Part shown: one piece after another, positions 47,042-55,321 of the stretch
How positions within the stretch are numbered: the first letter of the stretch is position 1
Layout of the letters: each line of letters starts with the position of its first letter
Assembly (NCBI RefSeq): GCF_002909485.1
Contig: NZ_PPXG01000002.1
Location: 558,001-622,000, forward strand
Source of the DNA: Stutzerimonas stutzeri
GTDB lineage: Bacteria > Pseudomonadota > Gammaproteobacteria > Pseudomonadales > Pseudomonadaceae
DNA length: 64,000 nucleotides
Direction: 5' to 3'
Notes under the pieces: model-generated
Told to the model about the DNA's origin: nothing
Databases searched by the model: none
What the model saw: only the letters and a program-made list of their open reading frames with translations
Program-made: the position numbers and the translations under genes

Positions 47042-47079
47042 CTTAGCGTACGTTATTTTCCGGATTCTGCGGGCTCCCC
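47042..47079. repeat. right 38-bp terminal inverted repeat of the transposon
   Basis: Begins CTTAGCGTACGTTATTTTCC and ends GGGCTCCCC; its complement matches the left repeat at 40125-40162 at most positions. Followed by the target duplication AACAA. Confidence 0.93.
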
Positions 47080-47848
47080 AACAAGAACGACTTCATTGAT
47101 GCCGAAGCGATCTGCGAAGCCGCATCGCGGCCCAGCATGCGCTTCGTCTCGCCCAAGATCGAGGCCCGGCAAACGCTCTCGGTATTGCACCGGATGCGTG
47201 ATTCGCTGGTGCGTGATCGTACCAAGACGGCCAACCAGGCCCACGGTTTCCTGCTGGAGTTCGGCATCAGCCTGCCCAAGGGACTATCGCTGGTCAGACG
47301 ACTGCCGAGCACGTTGGATGAGCATGAGCTGCCGCCTCGGCTGGTCGTACTCCTAACGCGCCTGCATCAGCATTCACGCTGTCTGGACGGACAGATCAAG
47401 GCACCGGACAAGGAAATGACCACCCAGCTTGAGGAAGATGACCTGGGGAGCCGCTTGCTGACGATTCCCTGTGTCGGCCCGATCACAGCCAGCCTGTTAT
47501 CGGCCGAAATGGGCGATGGCAAGCAGTATGGCGGCAGCCGTGATTTCGCGGCATCGGTGGGGCTGGTACCCCGCCAGCACAGCACCGGCGGTCGAGCCAA
47601 TTTGCTGGGTATCAGCAAACGAGGGAGACAAGTATCTGCGGCGGCTTTTAGTGCAGTGCGCCCGGGTCTACCTGCAGCGCCTGGAGCATCAGCAGGGTGC
47701 CTTGGCCCACTGGGTCCGCTCGCTACGGCAGCGACGCCATGCGAACATGGTGGTGCGCGCCCTGGCCAACAAGTTCTCCCGAGTCGCCTGGGCGTTCGCC
47801 GCCAACCACTCGGAATTCGAAGCAGGGCCAGTCGTCTACGCCGCCTGA
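47080..47848 (+). pseudogene. IS110-family transposase, 3' part
   Basis: Continues the split gene from 40124: NDFIDAEAICEAASRPSMRF, HRMRDSLVRDRTKTANQAHG, and the transposase-20 domain with TIPCVGPITASLLSAEMGDG and FAASVGLVPRQHSTGG. A single extra G near 47622 (AAACGAGGGAGAC) shifts the frame, after which GDKYLRRLLVQCARVYLQRL and the C-terminus ending GPVVYAA are read in the next frame. The IS110 copy is therefore broken twice, by the transposon and by this shift, the latter possibly a sequencing error. Confidence 0.87.
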
Positions 47849-48160
47849 CCCGGCCATTCAGCTGTACCACGGAACACCCTTCCAGGTTTTGCGATGCTGA
47901 ACAACCGATGACGTGAACGGCCACCGACCTGGTGAACAACCTGACATAAAAATCGGCTTTCGAAGCCGCCGGCTTTTCAGGATCACCGGGCGCGACTCTC
48001 ATCGTGGCGCGGGGCATGCCCCAACGAGACGCTGGATAGATTTAGGCAAGCCATACAATCATCGCTGGTCAGTATTGCAGAAACGGGATGACCATAAATT
48101 TTTTCTTCAAAAAATCTCTTGCAGCACCCATCAGGCGGCGACAGCCGCCACCACCCTCAC
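47849..48160. other. gap between IS110 and the FAD oxidase gene
   Basis: About 312 bp with no supported gene. A GGCTTTCGAAGCCGCCGGC-like inverted stretch at about 47953-47971 may be a hairpin of the IS110 end. IS110 elements usually have long non-coding ends, so part of this probably belongs to the element. Confidence 0.45.
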
Positions 48161-49591
48161 TCAAGACGCCAGAATCTTCCCCGGATTCATGATCCCGTGC
48201 GGATCGATCGCGCGCTTCACCGTCGCGATCAAGGACAGCTCCGCCGGATTGCGGCTGTAGTGCAACCACGGCCGCTTGTGCAGCCCAATGCCGTGCTCGG
48301 CCGAGACCGATCCCGACAGGCTGCGCACGATAGCGTAGAATGCAGCCTCGATGCGCTGTTCGGTCTTGCGGTCGTCAGTCGGCAGCGAACCCACCATGAT
48401 ATGCACGTTGCCGTCGCCGACGTGGCCGAAGTAGATCGCCCGAACGCCGGGGAAATCGCGCGCCAGCGCCTCGCGCATCCGGGCCACGCATTCCTCGATG
48501 CCCGAGATGGGCGCGGACACGTCGAAGTTGATGGTGGGCGCGAAGGTGCGCAGCATCTCGGAGATGGCATCGCGCAGTTCCCAGAAGGCTTGGGTCTGCG
48601 TGTGAGATTGGGCCACGGCGGCGTCGGCGATCCAGCCTTCGGCCAGCGCGTGTTCCAACATCGCCTCGAAGCGCGCCGCATCCTCTTCGGGTGCGGCCGC
48701 CTGCAGGTCCAGCAGCACGTATAGCGGATACGTGGCCGGCAGCGGCGCGGCGATGCCGCCGGCGGTTGTGGCCGCGGCATAGTAGTCCTGCCACATCATC
48801 TCGAATGCGCTGACCCGGCCGCCCAGGAGGTGCTGCGCATGGCGCAGCAGCTTGATGGCCGAGCCGAAATCGGGCGCGGCTACCAACGCGGTATTGGCAC
48901 CCGAGACGCCCGGATGCAGGCGGAGCACGGCCTGCGTGATGATGCCCAGCGTGCCCTCGGTGCCGATGAACAGATGCTTCAGATCGGGGCCGGCATTGTT
49001 CTTGACCATCTTGTTCATCATGGACAGCACGGTTCCGTCGGGCAGCACGGCTTCCAGTCCCAGCACCAGGTCGCGCGCCATGCCGTAGCGGATCACGCGG
49101 TTGCCGCCCGCATTGGTGGCGATGTTGCCGCCGATCTGGCAGGAGCCGCGCGCGCCCAGGTCCAGCGCGAACAGAAAGCCCGCCGCCTGCGCGGCTTCCT
49201 GAACGACCTGCAGCGGCGTGCCGGCCAGGACGGTCATGGTGGCTGAGGCAGGGTCCAGTTCGACCACGCCGGACATGCGCTCCAGTGAAACGAGCACGCA
49301 GCCTTCTATCGGCGTGGCACCGCCGGCCAGGCCGGTCAGCCCGCCCTGCGGCACCACCGGGCAGCGTCCTGCATGGCATAATGACAGCACGCGCGCAATT
49401 TCGGCGGTGTCGTGCGGGCGCACCAAGGCCAGCGGCCTGCCGCCTTCCTCGCCGCTCCAGTCGTTCAGGTACCGGGCCTCGATGTCGGCGCCCGCCAGCA
49501 CTTCGCCGATGCTGGCGTCGGCGCGCAGCGCGGCCAGAATTCGTTTAGGGTTCCAGGGCCCGGACGCCGGTTCCGATGCAGTGATGTTCAT
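48161..49591 (-). CDS. FAD-linked oxidase (GlcD/D-2-hydroxyacid dehydrogenase type)
   Basis: A 476-residue protein of the FAD_binding_4/FAD-oxidase C family, which oxidises D-2-hydroxyacids such as glycolate, D-lactate or D-2-hydroxyglutarate. FAD-binding loop: VPQGGLTGLAGGATPIEGCV (about residues 88-107), then QIGGNIATNAGGNRVIRYG. C-terminal domain: IYFGHVGDGNVHIMVG and SVSAEHGIGLHKRPWL. The ATG at 49591 has a purine-rich GGAAGAGGAG upstream; the longer open frame adds non-homologous residues. It stands alone, without transporter or regulator. Substrate unknown; composition suggests origin outside Pseudomonas, perhaps Burkholderiales (inference). Confidence 0.85.
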   Translation of the reverse strand: MNITASEPASGPWNPKRILAALRADASIGEVLAGADIEARYLNDWSGEEGGRPLALVRPHDTAEIARVLSLCHAGRCPVVPQGGLTGLAGGATPIEGCVLVSLERMSGVVELDPASATMTVLAGTPLQVVQEAAQAAGFLFALDLGARGSCQIGGNIATNAGGNRVIRYGMARDLVLGLEAVLPDGTVLSMMNKMVKNNAGPDLKHLFIGTEGTLGIITQAVLRLHPGVSGANTALVAAPDFGSAIKLLRHAQHLLGGRVSAFEMMWQDYYAAATTAGGIAAPLPATYPLYVLLDLQAAAPEEDAARFEAMLEHALAEGWIADAAVAQSHTQTQAFWELRDAISEMLRTFAPTINFDVSAPISGIEECVARMREALARDFPGVRAIYFGHVGDGNVHIMVGSLPTDDRKTEQRIEAAFYAIVRSLSGSVSAEHGIGLHKRPWLHYSRNPAELSLIATVKRAIDPHGIMNPGKILAS

Positions 49592-49891
49592 GAAGAGACT
49601 CCTCTTCCAGTTTATGGAACGGCCAGCGTGTCCAGCCTTTATGATGGGCGGCCGCGGATTCTGGGGAAAGAGCGAGTTATTAACCCGAAATTTTGTATCC
49701 GGACAGTCAAAAAGTTTTCCGATAAATATCCGTGAAACCCATAACACGCTGATGCTTTTGTGTTTTTATGATGTCAGACAATACCCCGAAATATCATTGC
49801 GATGTTCGAATACTTTCAAAATCGGCAGGAGCTGAGGTCGGACCGGAAATACAGGGGTATCCAGACCATCCCTTACCGGCCCGTTGTTTGA
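49592..49891. other. gap between the FAD oxidase and integrase genes
   Basis: About 300 bp without a supported gene. It contains the second copy of the 26-bp ISL3-end repeat (49653-49678). Right of that the sequence is A+T-rich, unlike either neighbour. Confidence 0.5.
49653..49678 (+). repeat. 26-bp repeat, copy 2 (orphan ISL3 end)
   Basis: Exact match to 6839-6864 in the same orientation (begins CGCGGATTCTGGGGAAAGAG). No ISL3 transposase follows here, so it is a solitary end left by deletion or recombination. Confidence 0.8.
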
Positions 49892-51745
49892 CTACACGAC
49901 CCCGACCCGCAGCGGGGTCCATTCGCTTTCCTTCACCGCTGTGCTCACGGCCATGACGCGCTTGTCGAGATTGCTGGCAGTCACGCCCTCTAGTGCCGAA
50001 TGTCCCTGCAGCACCGAGTGCGGTTGCAGCAGTGCATGGTAGATCTGCCAAGGGTCCGCACCCCTGGTCAGCTTCAGGACAGACTGGATCAGCTCGTGCT
50101 TGAGCGGGTCGAGGTGCCAGTCCGGCACGCGCTGGCCGCGGTTGCCCACGTTCAACGCCAGCAAGTTGCCCGCCTGGATCTCATAGCTGATCCACCTGCG
50201 GGATTTGCCCGCCATCTTGGCAAACGCCGCGACGGGAAGGTTGTGCGGCGCTTCGAAGACATCGAACAGCTCCATCCTCTCGCGCTGAATGTCCGAAGGC
50301 ACCAGCGGCGCGGCCGATCGCTGGGGCGGCACTGCCGGCAGCCGATGTGCGGCGGCAGAAACCAACGGCATGGCGTCACCCGGCTTCGTCACGAGCAGGC
50401 TTGGCGAAGCGGCAACCGGCGTAGAGGGCGCGCTTGCGGTTTGCTCACTGGGGAATGCGGGCACGCCTTCCAGATGCACGGTGAGCGGCATGCTGGCCGC
50501 CTCGACCTGGTTCTGCTCGAACAGGTCGAGCCGATCGGCCCAGTCCTGCATCATGCGTCGACGCTGCTCCACGTACGCGGCATGGTTGTAGGTCGCGCTG
50601 ACCTTGTTGGGATCGACATGCGAGAGCTGTGCATCCACCCAGACCTTCGGGTAGCCGATCTCGTTGAGCGCAGTGGACATCGTGCCACGGATACCGTGTC
50701 CGGTCAGGCGTTCCTGATAGCCCATGCGTTTGAGCGCACCATTGAGCGTGTTCTCGCTGATACGCTTCTTCAAGTCGCTGTCGTGCCGGAACAGGTAGCG
50801 CTGGGCCGGCTTGAACTCATCGAGCAGGTGCCGGACGATCTCCATGGCCTGAATCGACAGCGGCACGATGTAGGGCGGGATGTCCTTCGGCTGCTGCCGC
50901 TTCTTGCGCATATCCACCTGGAGTTGCTTCACGACGTCGGGCGGAATGATCCACAGCCCCCGGTCCAGATCGAATTGATCCGGCATCGCCTGTCGCAGCT
51001 CGCCGGTTCGCACGCCGGTCAGCAGCAATAGCCGCAGCCCGAGCTGGGTCTGCCGCCGGCCGCGATAGCTGCGTAGCCGCTGCAACAGCTTCGGCAGTTC
51101 GGCCATGCGCAGGAACGGGTTGTGGTTGACGGGGGGCAGCGGCAGCGCCACCACATCGAGATCGGAGGCGGGGTTCTGTTCCAGGCCCGGCACGATCACC
51201 AGCGCGTAGCGGAACAGTTGGTTGAACCACGTCCTGACTTTCTCGGCGACGGAGAGCGCCCTGCGCTTCTCGATCTTGGCGATCACCTCCAAGAGGTCGG
51301 GACGCTTGATCTCATAGATCGACCGCTTGCCCAAGGCGGGTAGCACATCCTTGTCGAAGATGCGCGGAAGTATCGAGAGGGTCGTCTGCCGGCCTTCCTT
51401 GAGGCTGAGCCCGCGATGCTTGAGCCACTTGCGATACACCGCATCGAAGGCGTTTTCGTCGGCGAGCCGGACAGCGGTGCGCTTCTGCTTGCGGTGAACG
51501 CGAGGATTGGTGCCTTTGGCCAGCAGGGCGCGCGCTTCGTCGCGCAGGCTGCGGGCCTCGCGAAGCGTCACCTCCGGGTAGGTGCCGAGCGACATCCGCT
51601 TCTGCTTGCCCGCCCAGTAGTAGCGGAAGTGCCAAGTCCTGCCACCGGCAGCGGTGACGGCCAGGGAGAGGCCATCCAGGTCAGGGAGGGTGTATGCCTT
51701 GCCAGTTGCCTTGGCCTGTCGAACGGCCAGGTCTGAGAGTGCCAT
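49892..51745 (-). CDS. int: ICE tyrosine integrase, IntB13-like
   Basis: About 617 residues from the ATG at 51745, preferred over 51763 because AGGAG lies correctly upstream and the N-terminus MALSDLAVRQAKATGKAY fits the family. Order: DUF4102 arm-binding domain (1-95), SAM-like core-binding domain, catalytic domain with LLTGVRTGELRQAM (Arg), TGHGIRGTMSTAL (His-x-x-Arg), LSHVDPN (His) and the nucleophile Tyr in ATYNHAAY. An extra C-terminal part of about 200 residues (after 410) follows, with SRRWISYEIQAGNLLALNVG and LKLTRGADPWQIYHALLQPH. IntB13 of ICEclc has a similarly long tail. It catalyses integration at tRNA-Gly. Confidence 0.93.
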   Translation of the reverse strand: MALSDLAVRQAKATGKAYTLPDLDGLSLAVTAAGGRTWHFRYYWAGKQKRMSLGTYPEVTLREARSLRDEARALLAKGTNPRVHRKQKRTAVRLADENAFDAVYRKWLKHRGLSLKEGRQTTLSILPRIFDKDVLPALGKRSIYEIKRPDLLEVIAKIEKRRALSVAEKVRTWFNQLFRYALVIVPGLEQNPASDLDVVALPLPPVNHNPFLRMAELPKLLQRLRSYRGRRQTQLGLRLLLLTGVRTGELRQAMPDQFDLDRGLWIIPPDVVKQLQVDMRKKRQQPKDIPPYIVPLSIQAMEIVRHLLDEFKPAQRYLFRHDSDLKKRISENTLNGALKRMGYQERLTGHGIRGTMSTALNEIGYPKVWVDAQLSHVDPNKVSATYNHAAYVEQRRRMMQDWADRLDLFEQNQVEAASMPLTVHLEGVPAFPSEQTASAPSTPVAASPSLLVTKPGDAMPLVSAAAHRLPAVPPQRSAAPLVPSDIQRERMELFDVFEAPHNLPVAAFAKMAGKSRRWISYEIQAGNLLALNVGNRGQRVPDWHLDPLKHELIQSVLKLTRGADPWQIYHALLQPHSVLQGHSALEGVTASNLDKRVMAVSTAVKESEWTPLRVGVV

Positions 51746-51983
51746 GCTCTTGCTCCTGAACATGAGTCAGGAACCAGATGCTGGTCACGTCGACCTCGCC
51801 CCTCCATCAACAATCCGGAATCAGCCGCGCCCGCAAAAATGGACTTGTTTGTGGACTTAAAAGTCCCGGCTGTAGGCGGATCGCAGTGGACCACAGCAGA
51901 ACGTCAAAGAGAGAAAAAGTCTTTGTGTGGCAACGACTTGCAGACTCTCTTGGACTTCTGCGGAAGTCCGCAGAATGATGCAG

Positions 51984-52057
51984 TGGAGCGGGCGAAGGGA
52001 ATCGAACCCTCGTCATGAGCTTGGGAAGCTCAGGTAATGCCATTATACGACGCCCGC
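51984..52057 (-). tRNA. tRNA-Gly (anticodon CCC), ICE attachment site
   Basis: On the minus strand: acceptor GCGGGCG pairing with CGCCCGC, D arm GTATAATGGCATTAC, anticodon stem TGAGC/GCTCA with loop TTCCCAA (anticodon CCC, complement of 52023-52025), T arm GAGGG-TTCGATT-CCCTT, discriminator T and an encoded CCA (51984-51986). The integrase gene lies on its 3' side. By analogy with ICEclc, roughly the last 18 bases should be the attachment core, so this end is attL or attR. The tRNA stays intact after insertion. Confidence 0.95.
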
Positions 52058-52137
52058 TCAGGGGTGCCTTTTTACCAGAAGGCTTGGGCGAAATGAAGGG
52101 CGGCATTGGGTTTTTCTGGCGGGCAGGCGAAAAGGGT

Positions 52138-52848
52138 TCAGATCTGAGCGATCTCCTGCTCGGTCAGCGATCGATACCGGCCGGGTTCCAGTGCTAGGTC
52201 CAGCGTCAGAGGACCCATGCTTTCGCGATGCAGGGCGGTGACCTTGTTGTTGAAGTGACCGAACATGCGCTTGACCTGGTGGTAGCGGCCCTCGTGCAGG
52301 GTCAGACGGGCGCGGCGGGGTTCGAGCAGTACGAGTTCGGCGGGCAGGGTGGTGAGGTTTTCGAAGCGGAAATACATGCCTTGGGCAAAAACGTCAACGC
52401 AGGCCGGGTCGATCTCGTCTTCGGTTTCGACCAGATAGACCTTGCCCAGCAGGCTGGTAGGCTGGGTCAGGCGGCGGGACCACTGACCGTCGTTGGTGAG
52501 CAACATAAGGCCGGTGGTATTGAAATCGAGGCGGCCGGCGATGTGCAGGTCTTGCTGGTCCGGCTCGTCGATCAGGTCGAGCACGGTTCGGTGTGTCGCG
52601 TCCTGGGTAGCGCTGGCGCAGCCTGCCGGCTTATGCAGCATCAGGTAGCGCGCCGCTTTCCCCGCTTGCAGCATCTCTCCGTCCAGTTCGATGCGATCGA
52701 ACACGCGAATTTCAAGATCCATGATCCGGCTGGCTTCGCCATTTATCTGCACGCGGCCTTCGGCCAGCAGGTGGCGAGCATCCTGGCGGCTTAGGCGCGC
52801 GCGGTTGGCAAGGTAGCGATCAAGGCGCATCTGGGGCAGCGGATTCAT
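52138..52848 (-). CDS. rsuA: 16S rRNA pseudouridine synthase, RsuA family
   Basis: A pseudouridine synthase with an N-terminal S4 RNA-binding domain (MRLDRYLANRARLSRQDARH, then AEGRVQINGEASR) and a catalytic domain with the signature HIAGRLDFNTTGLMLLTND containing the catalytic Asp. RsuA modifies U516 of 16S rRNA; RluE/RluF-type large-subunit enzymes are alternatives. The start is uncertain: 52848 and 52830 are both reasonable, and each overlaps the end of the upstream CWC gene. It is a normal chromosomal gene immediately beyond the tRNA. Confidence 0.85.
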   Translation of the reverse strand: MNPLPQMRLDRYLANRARLSRQDARHLLAEGRVQINGEASRIMDLEIRVFDRIELDGEMLQAGKAARYLMLHKPAGCASATQDATHRTVLDLIDEPDQQDLHIAGRLDFNTTGLMLLTNDGQWSRRLTQPTSLLGKVYLVETEDEIDPACVDVFAQGMYFRFENLTTLPAELVLLEPRRARLTLHEGRYHQVKRMFGHFNNKVTALHRESMGPLTLDLALEPGRYRSLTEQEIAQI

Positions 52849-53032
52849 CGCGGGCGCAGCGTGGGCAGATGCATGCCTGGTTCCGGAGTCCGGCAGGAAT
52901 ACGTTCAACTACCCGCGCTGGAATGGGTGTCGTGAAGCACCAGCAGGGTTGGGATGCGGCAGGGTCGCACTCGCCGCACTGATTGAGCTGACCACAGAGC
53001 GGGCAGCGTGAAGGTTCTACAGGCTCGCTCAT
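52820..53032 (-). CDS. cysteine-rich CWC family protein
   Basis: A 70-residue protein with paired cysteines: SRCPLCGQLNQCGECDP, QPCWCFTTPIP and NQACICPRCARDE. The pattern matches the cysteine-rich CWC family of probable zinc-binding proteins with no known function. The ATG at 53032 is preferred over 53083 because the motif starts soon after it. It overlaps rsuA slightly, so the two are probably co-transcribed. Confidence 0.75.
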   Translation of the reverse strand: MSEPVEPSRCPLCGQLNQCGECDPAASQPCWCFTTPIPARVVERIPAGLRNQACICPRCARDESAAPDAP

Positions 53033-53095
53033 GGCGTTTCCGTTAAGCGTCGGGCTTGTGCGTGCCGGTCGGGAGCCCGGCACGCGAAAGCCGGT

Positions 53096-55141
53096 TTACA
53101 TGACGCGCTGGCCGGGTTTGGCGCCGCTATCGGGGCTCAGCAGGTAGATCTCGCTGCCGCCCGGGCCCGCCGCCAGGACCATGCCTTCGGACATGCCGAA
53201 TTTCATCTTGCGCGGCGCCAGGTTGGCGACATAGAGAGTCAGACGACCTTCCAGTTTGCTCGGGTCCGGGTAGGCACTCTTGATGCCGGAAAACACGTTG
53301 CGCTTGGCATCGCCGATGTCCAGGGTCAGGCGCAGCAATTTGTCGGCACCTTCGACGAACTCGGCCTTTTCGATCAGTGCAATACGCAGATCGACCGCGG
53401 CGAACGCATCGAAGTTGATTTCCGCGGCGATCGGCGCGTTGATCAGTTCCCCATTGCCTGCGGGCGGGGCGGCTTCGGTGGACTGTGCGGCCAGATCTTC
53501 CTTGGAGGCTTCGATCATCGCTTCAATCTTCGCCGGCTCGATGCGGGTCAGCAGCGGCGTGAAGGCGTTGAGCTGATGATTGGCCAGCAGCGCCTGGTGG
53601 TCGTTCCAGCTCAGGGGGGCAACATTGAGGAACTGCTCAGCAGCGGCGGCAAGGTTCGGCAGTACTGGCTTGAGGAAGATCACCAGCTGGCGGAACAGGT
53701 TGACGCCGAAGGCGCAGATTTCCTGCACCTCGGCCTGCTTTCCTTCGACCTTATTCAGTGCCCAGGGCGCCTTGTCGGCAATCCAGGCGTTGGCACGGTC
53801 AGCGAGCGCCATGATTTCGCGCATGGCGCGGGCGAAGTCGCGCGCTTCGTAAGCCTCGGCAACGCTAGGCGCGGCGGCCTGGAAGGCGGCCCACAGCTCC
53901 GGTTCGGGGTTGGCGTCGACCATCACGCCGGTGTTGCCCTTGTGGATGAAACCGGCACAGCGACTAGCGATGTTGACCACTTTACCAACCAGGTCGGAAT
54001 TGACCTTCTGCACGAAGTCTTCGAGGTTCAGATCGAGGTCGTCCACACCGCGGCCCAGCTTGGACGCGTAGTAGTAGCGCAGGTATTCCGGATTCAGGTG
54101 ATCGAGGTACGTGCGCGCCTTGATGAAGGTGCCGCGCGACTTGGACATTTTCTGTCCGTTCACCGTCAGGTAGCCGTGCACGTTGACGGCGGTCGGCTTG
54201 CGGAAGCCGGCGCCTTCCAGCATGGCCGGCCAGAACAGTGTGTGGAAGTTGATAATGTCCTTGCCGATGAAGTGGTACAGCTCGGCAGTCGAGTCCTTAC
54301 TCCAGAAGGTGTCGAAACTCAGCTCGGGGCGGCGTTTGCAGAGGTTCTCGAAGCTGGCCATGTAGCCGATCGGCGCATCCAGCCAGACGTAGAAGTATTT
54401 GCCTGGCTCGCCTGGGATCTCGAAGCCGAAATAAGGCGCGTCACGGGAGATGTCCCACTCCTGCAGTCCGCCGTCGAGCCATTCGGCGATCTTGTTGGCT
54501 ACCGATTCCTGCAGCGCGCCGCCGCGGGTCCATTGCTTGAGCATGGCCTCGAAGTCCGGCAGCTTGAAGAAAAAGTGCTTGGAGTCCTTGAGCACCGGCG
54601 TCGCGCCGGAGATTGCCGAGCGCGGGTCTTTCAGCTCGGTCGGCTCGTAGGTGGCACCGCATTTTTCGCAGTTATCGCCGTACTGGTCTTCGGCGGCGCA
54701 CTTTGGGCAGGTGCCCTTGATGAAGCGGTCGGCGAGGAACATGCCTTTCTCAGGGTCAAAATATTGGGTGACCGAGCGCGTGGCGATGTGGCCGGCGTCG
54801 CGCAGGCGGGTGTAGATCAGCTCGGCCAGCGCGCGGTTTTCTTCCGAGTGGGTGGAGTAGAAGTTGTCGAACTCCACCAGGAAATCAGCGAAATCACCGC
54901 TGTGTTCAGCCTGCACGTTGGCGATCAGCTGTTCAGGGGTGATGCCTTCCTTTTCCGCGCGCAGCATGATCGCCGAGCCGTGAGCGTCGTCGGCGCAGAC
55001 GTAGATGCACTGGTTGCCACGCAGCTTCTGGAAGCGCACCCACATGTCGGTCTGGATGTACTCGAGCATGTGGCCGAGGTGGATCGAACCGTTGGCGTAG
55101 GGCAGGGCGCTGGTAACGAGAATCTGGCGAGCTTCGGACAT
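53096..55141 (-). CDS. metG: methionyl-tRNA synthetase
   Basis: A 681-residue class I synthetase. HIGH-type motif: [15 protein letters not shown] (about residues 14-28); zinc knuckle [18 protein letters not shown] (about 145-162); KMSKS motif in [12 protein letters not shown] (about 335). The C-terminal tRNA-binding domain (from about 575, [20 protein letters not shown]) gives the long, dimeric MetG form. The start at 55141 ([18 protein letters not shown]) is chosen over 55180. Divergent from apbC, 180 bp away. It charges tRNA-Met with methionine. Confidence 0.96.
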   Translation of the reverse strand: MSEARQILVTSALPYANGSIHLGHMLEYIQTDMWVRFQKLRGNQCIYVCADDAHGSAIMLRAEKEGITPEQLIANVQAEHSGDFADFLVEFDNFYSTHSEENRALAELIYTRLRDAGHIATRSVTQYFDPEKGMFLADRFIKGTCPKCAAEDQYGDNCEKCGATYEPTELKDPRSAISGATPVLKDSKHFFFKLPDFEAMLKQWTRGGALQESVANKIAEWLDGGLQEWDISRDAPYFGFEIPGEPGKYFYVWLDAPIGYMASFENLCKRRPELSFDTFWSKDSTAELYHFIGKDIINFHTLFWPAMLEGAGFRKPTAVNVHGYLTVNGQKMSKSRGTFIKARTYLDHLNPEYLRYYYASKLGRGVDDLDLNLEDFVQKVNSDLVGKVVNIASRCAGFIHKGNTGVMVDANPEPELWAAFQAAAPSVAEAYEARDFARAMREIMALADRANAWIADKAPWALNKVEGKQAEVQEICAFGVNLFRQLVIFLKPVLPNLAAAAEQFLNVAPLSWNDHQALLANHQLNAFTPLLTRIEPAKIEAMIEASKEDLAAQSTEAAPPAGNGELINAPIAAEINFDAFAAVDLRIALIEKAEFVEGADKLLRLTLDIGDAKRNVFSGIKSAYPDPSKLEGRLTLYVANLAPRKMKFGMSEGMVLAAGPGGSEIYLLSPDSGAKPGQRVM

Positions 55142-55321
55142 GGGAAATCTGCAGTCGGAATTGCGGAGGAAAGTCTGCAACTATAAAGGTCCGGCGCGTA
55201 TTTTTCATCCGCGCTGCCCATCCCGCGGCTCCGTTACGCGTCGCTCGGTCATCGATGGGCTCGGAACTAGCGGGCAGGGTAAGATGCCTGTCTGTTTTGC
55301 TCGGTCTTTCTAGGAGTAACC

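Larger units (their letters stand above)
40125..47079. mobile_element. Tn3-family (Tn21-like) transposon carrying a chemoreceptor gene
   Basis: A complete 6,955-bp unit: 38-bp terminal inverted repeats, tnpA, tnpR, a putative res region, an mcp gene and an IS256-family insertion next to the right repeat. The 5-bp target duplication AACAA and the split IS110 gene show a simple transposition event after the IS110 was already present. Methyl-accepting chemotaxis genes are known in some Tn1721-like and Tn4653-like transposons; the exact relation needs an alignment. Confidence 0.93.
1..51983. mobile_element. clc-type integrative conjugative element carrying TOL xyl genes; left end outside window
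   Basis: Seen: an IntB13-like integrase gene (49892-51745) starts about 240 bp from the 3' end of tRNA-Gly(CCC) and reads away from it. A MobH relaxase and a long set of ICE-type transfer genes (19798-33849) lie on the same side. Known: clc-type ICEs (ICEclc, PAGI-2) use the 3' end of tRNA-Gly genes as attachment site. Inferred: the xyl genes at 1-16.6 kb are inside the element, because the transfer genes normally found beyond RAQPRD (coupling protein, pilus and partition genes) have not yet appeared at the left edge. No second copy of the tRNA 3' end was seen in the window, so the other attachment site is not located. Confidence 0.6.

Noticed and set aside
51764..51983. Possible excisionase or small ORF between integrase and tRNA
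   Set aside because: Short open frames here show no helix-turn-helix or family features; the region is better read as integrase promoter and attachment DNA.
53576..55186. 536-residue open frame on the plus strand opposite metG
   Set aside because: Shadow of metG; no recognisable domain and low-complexity composition.
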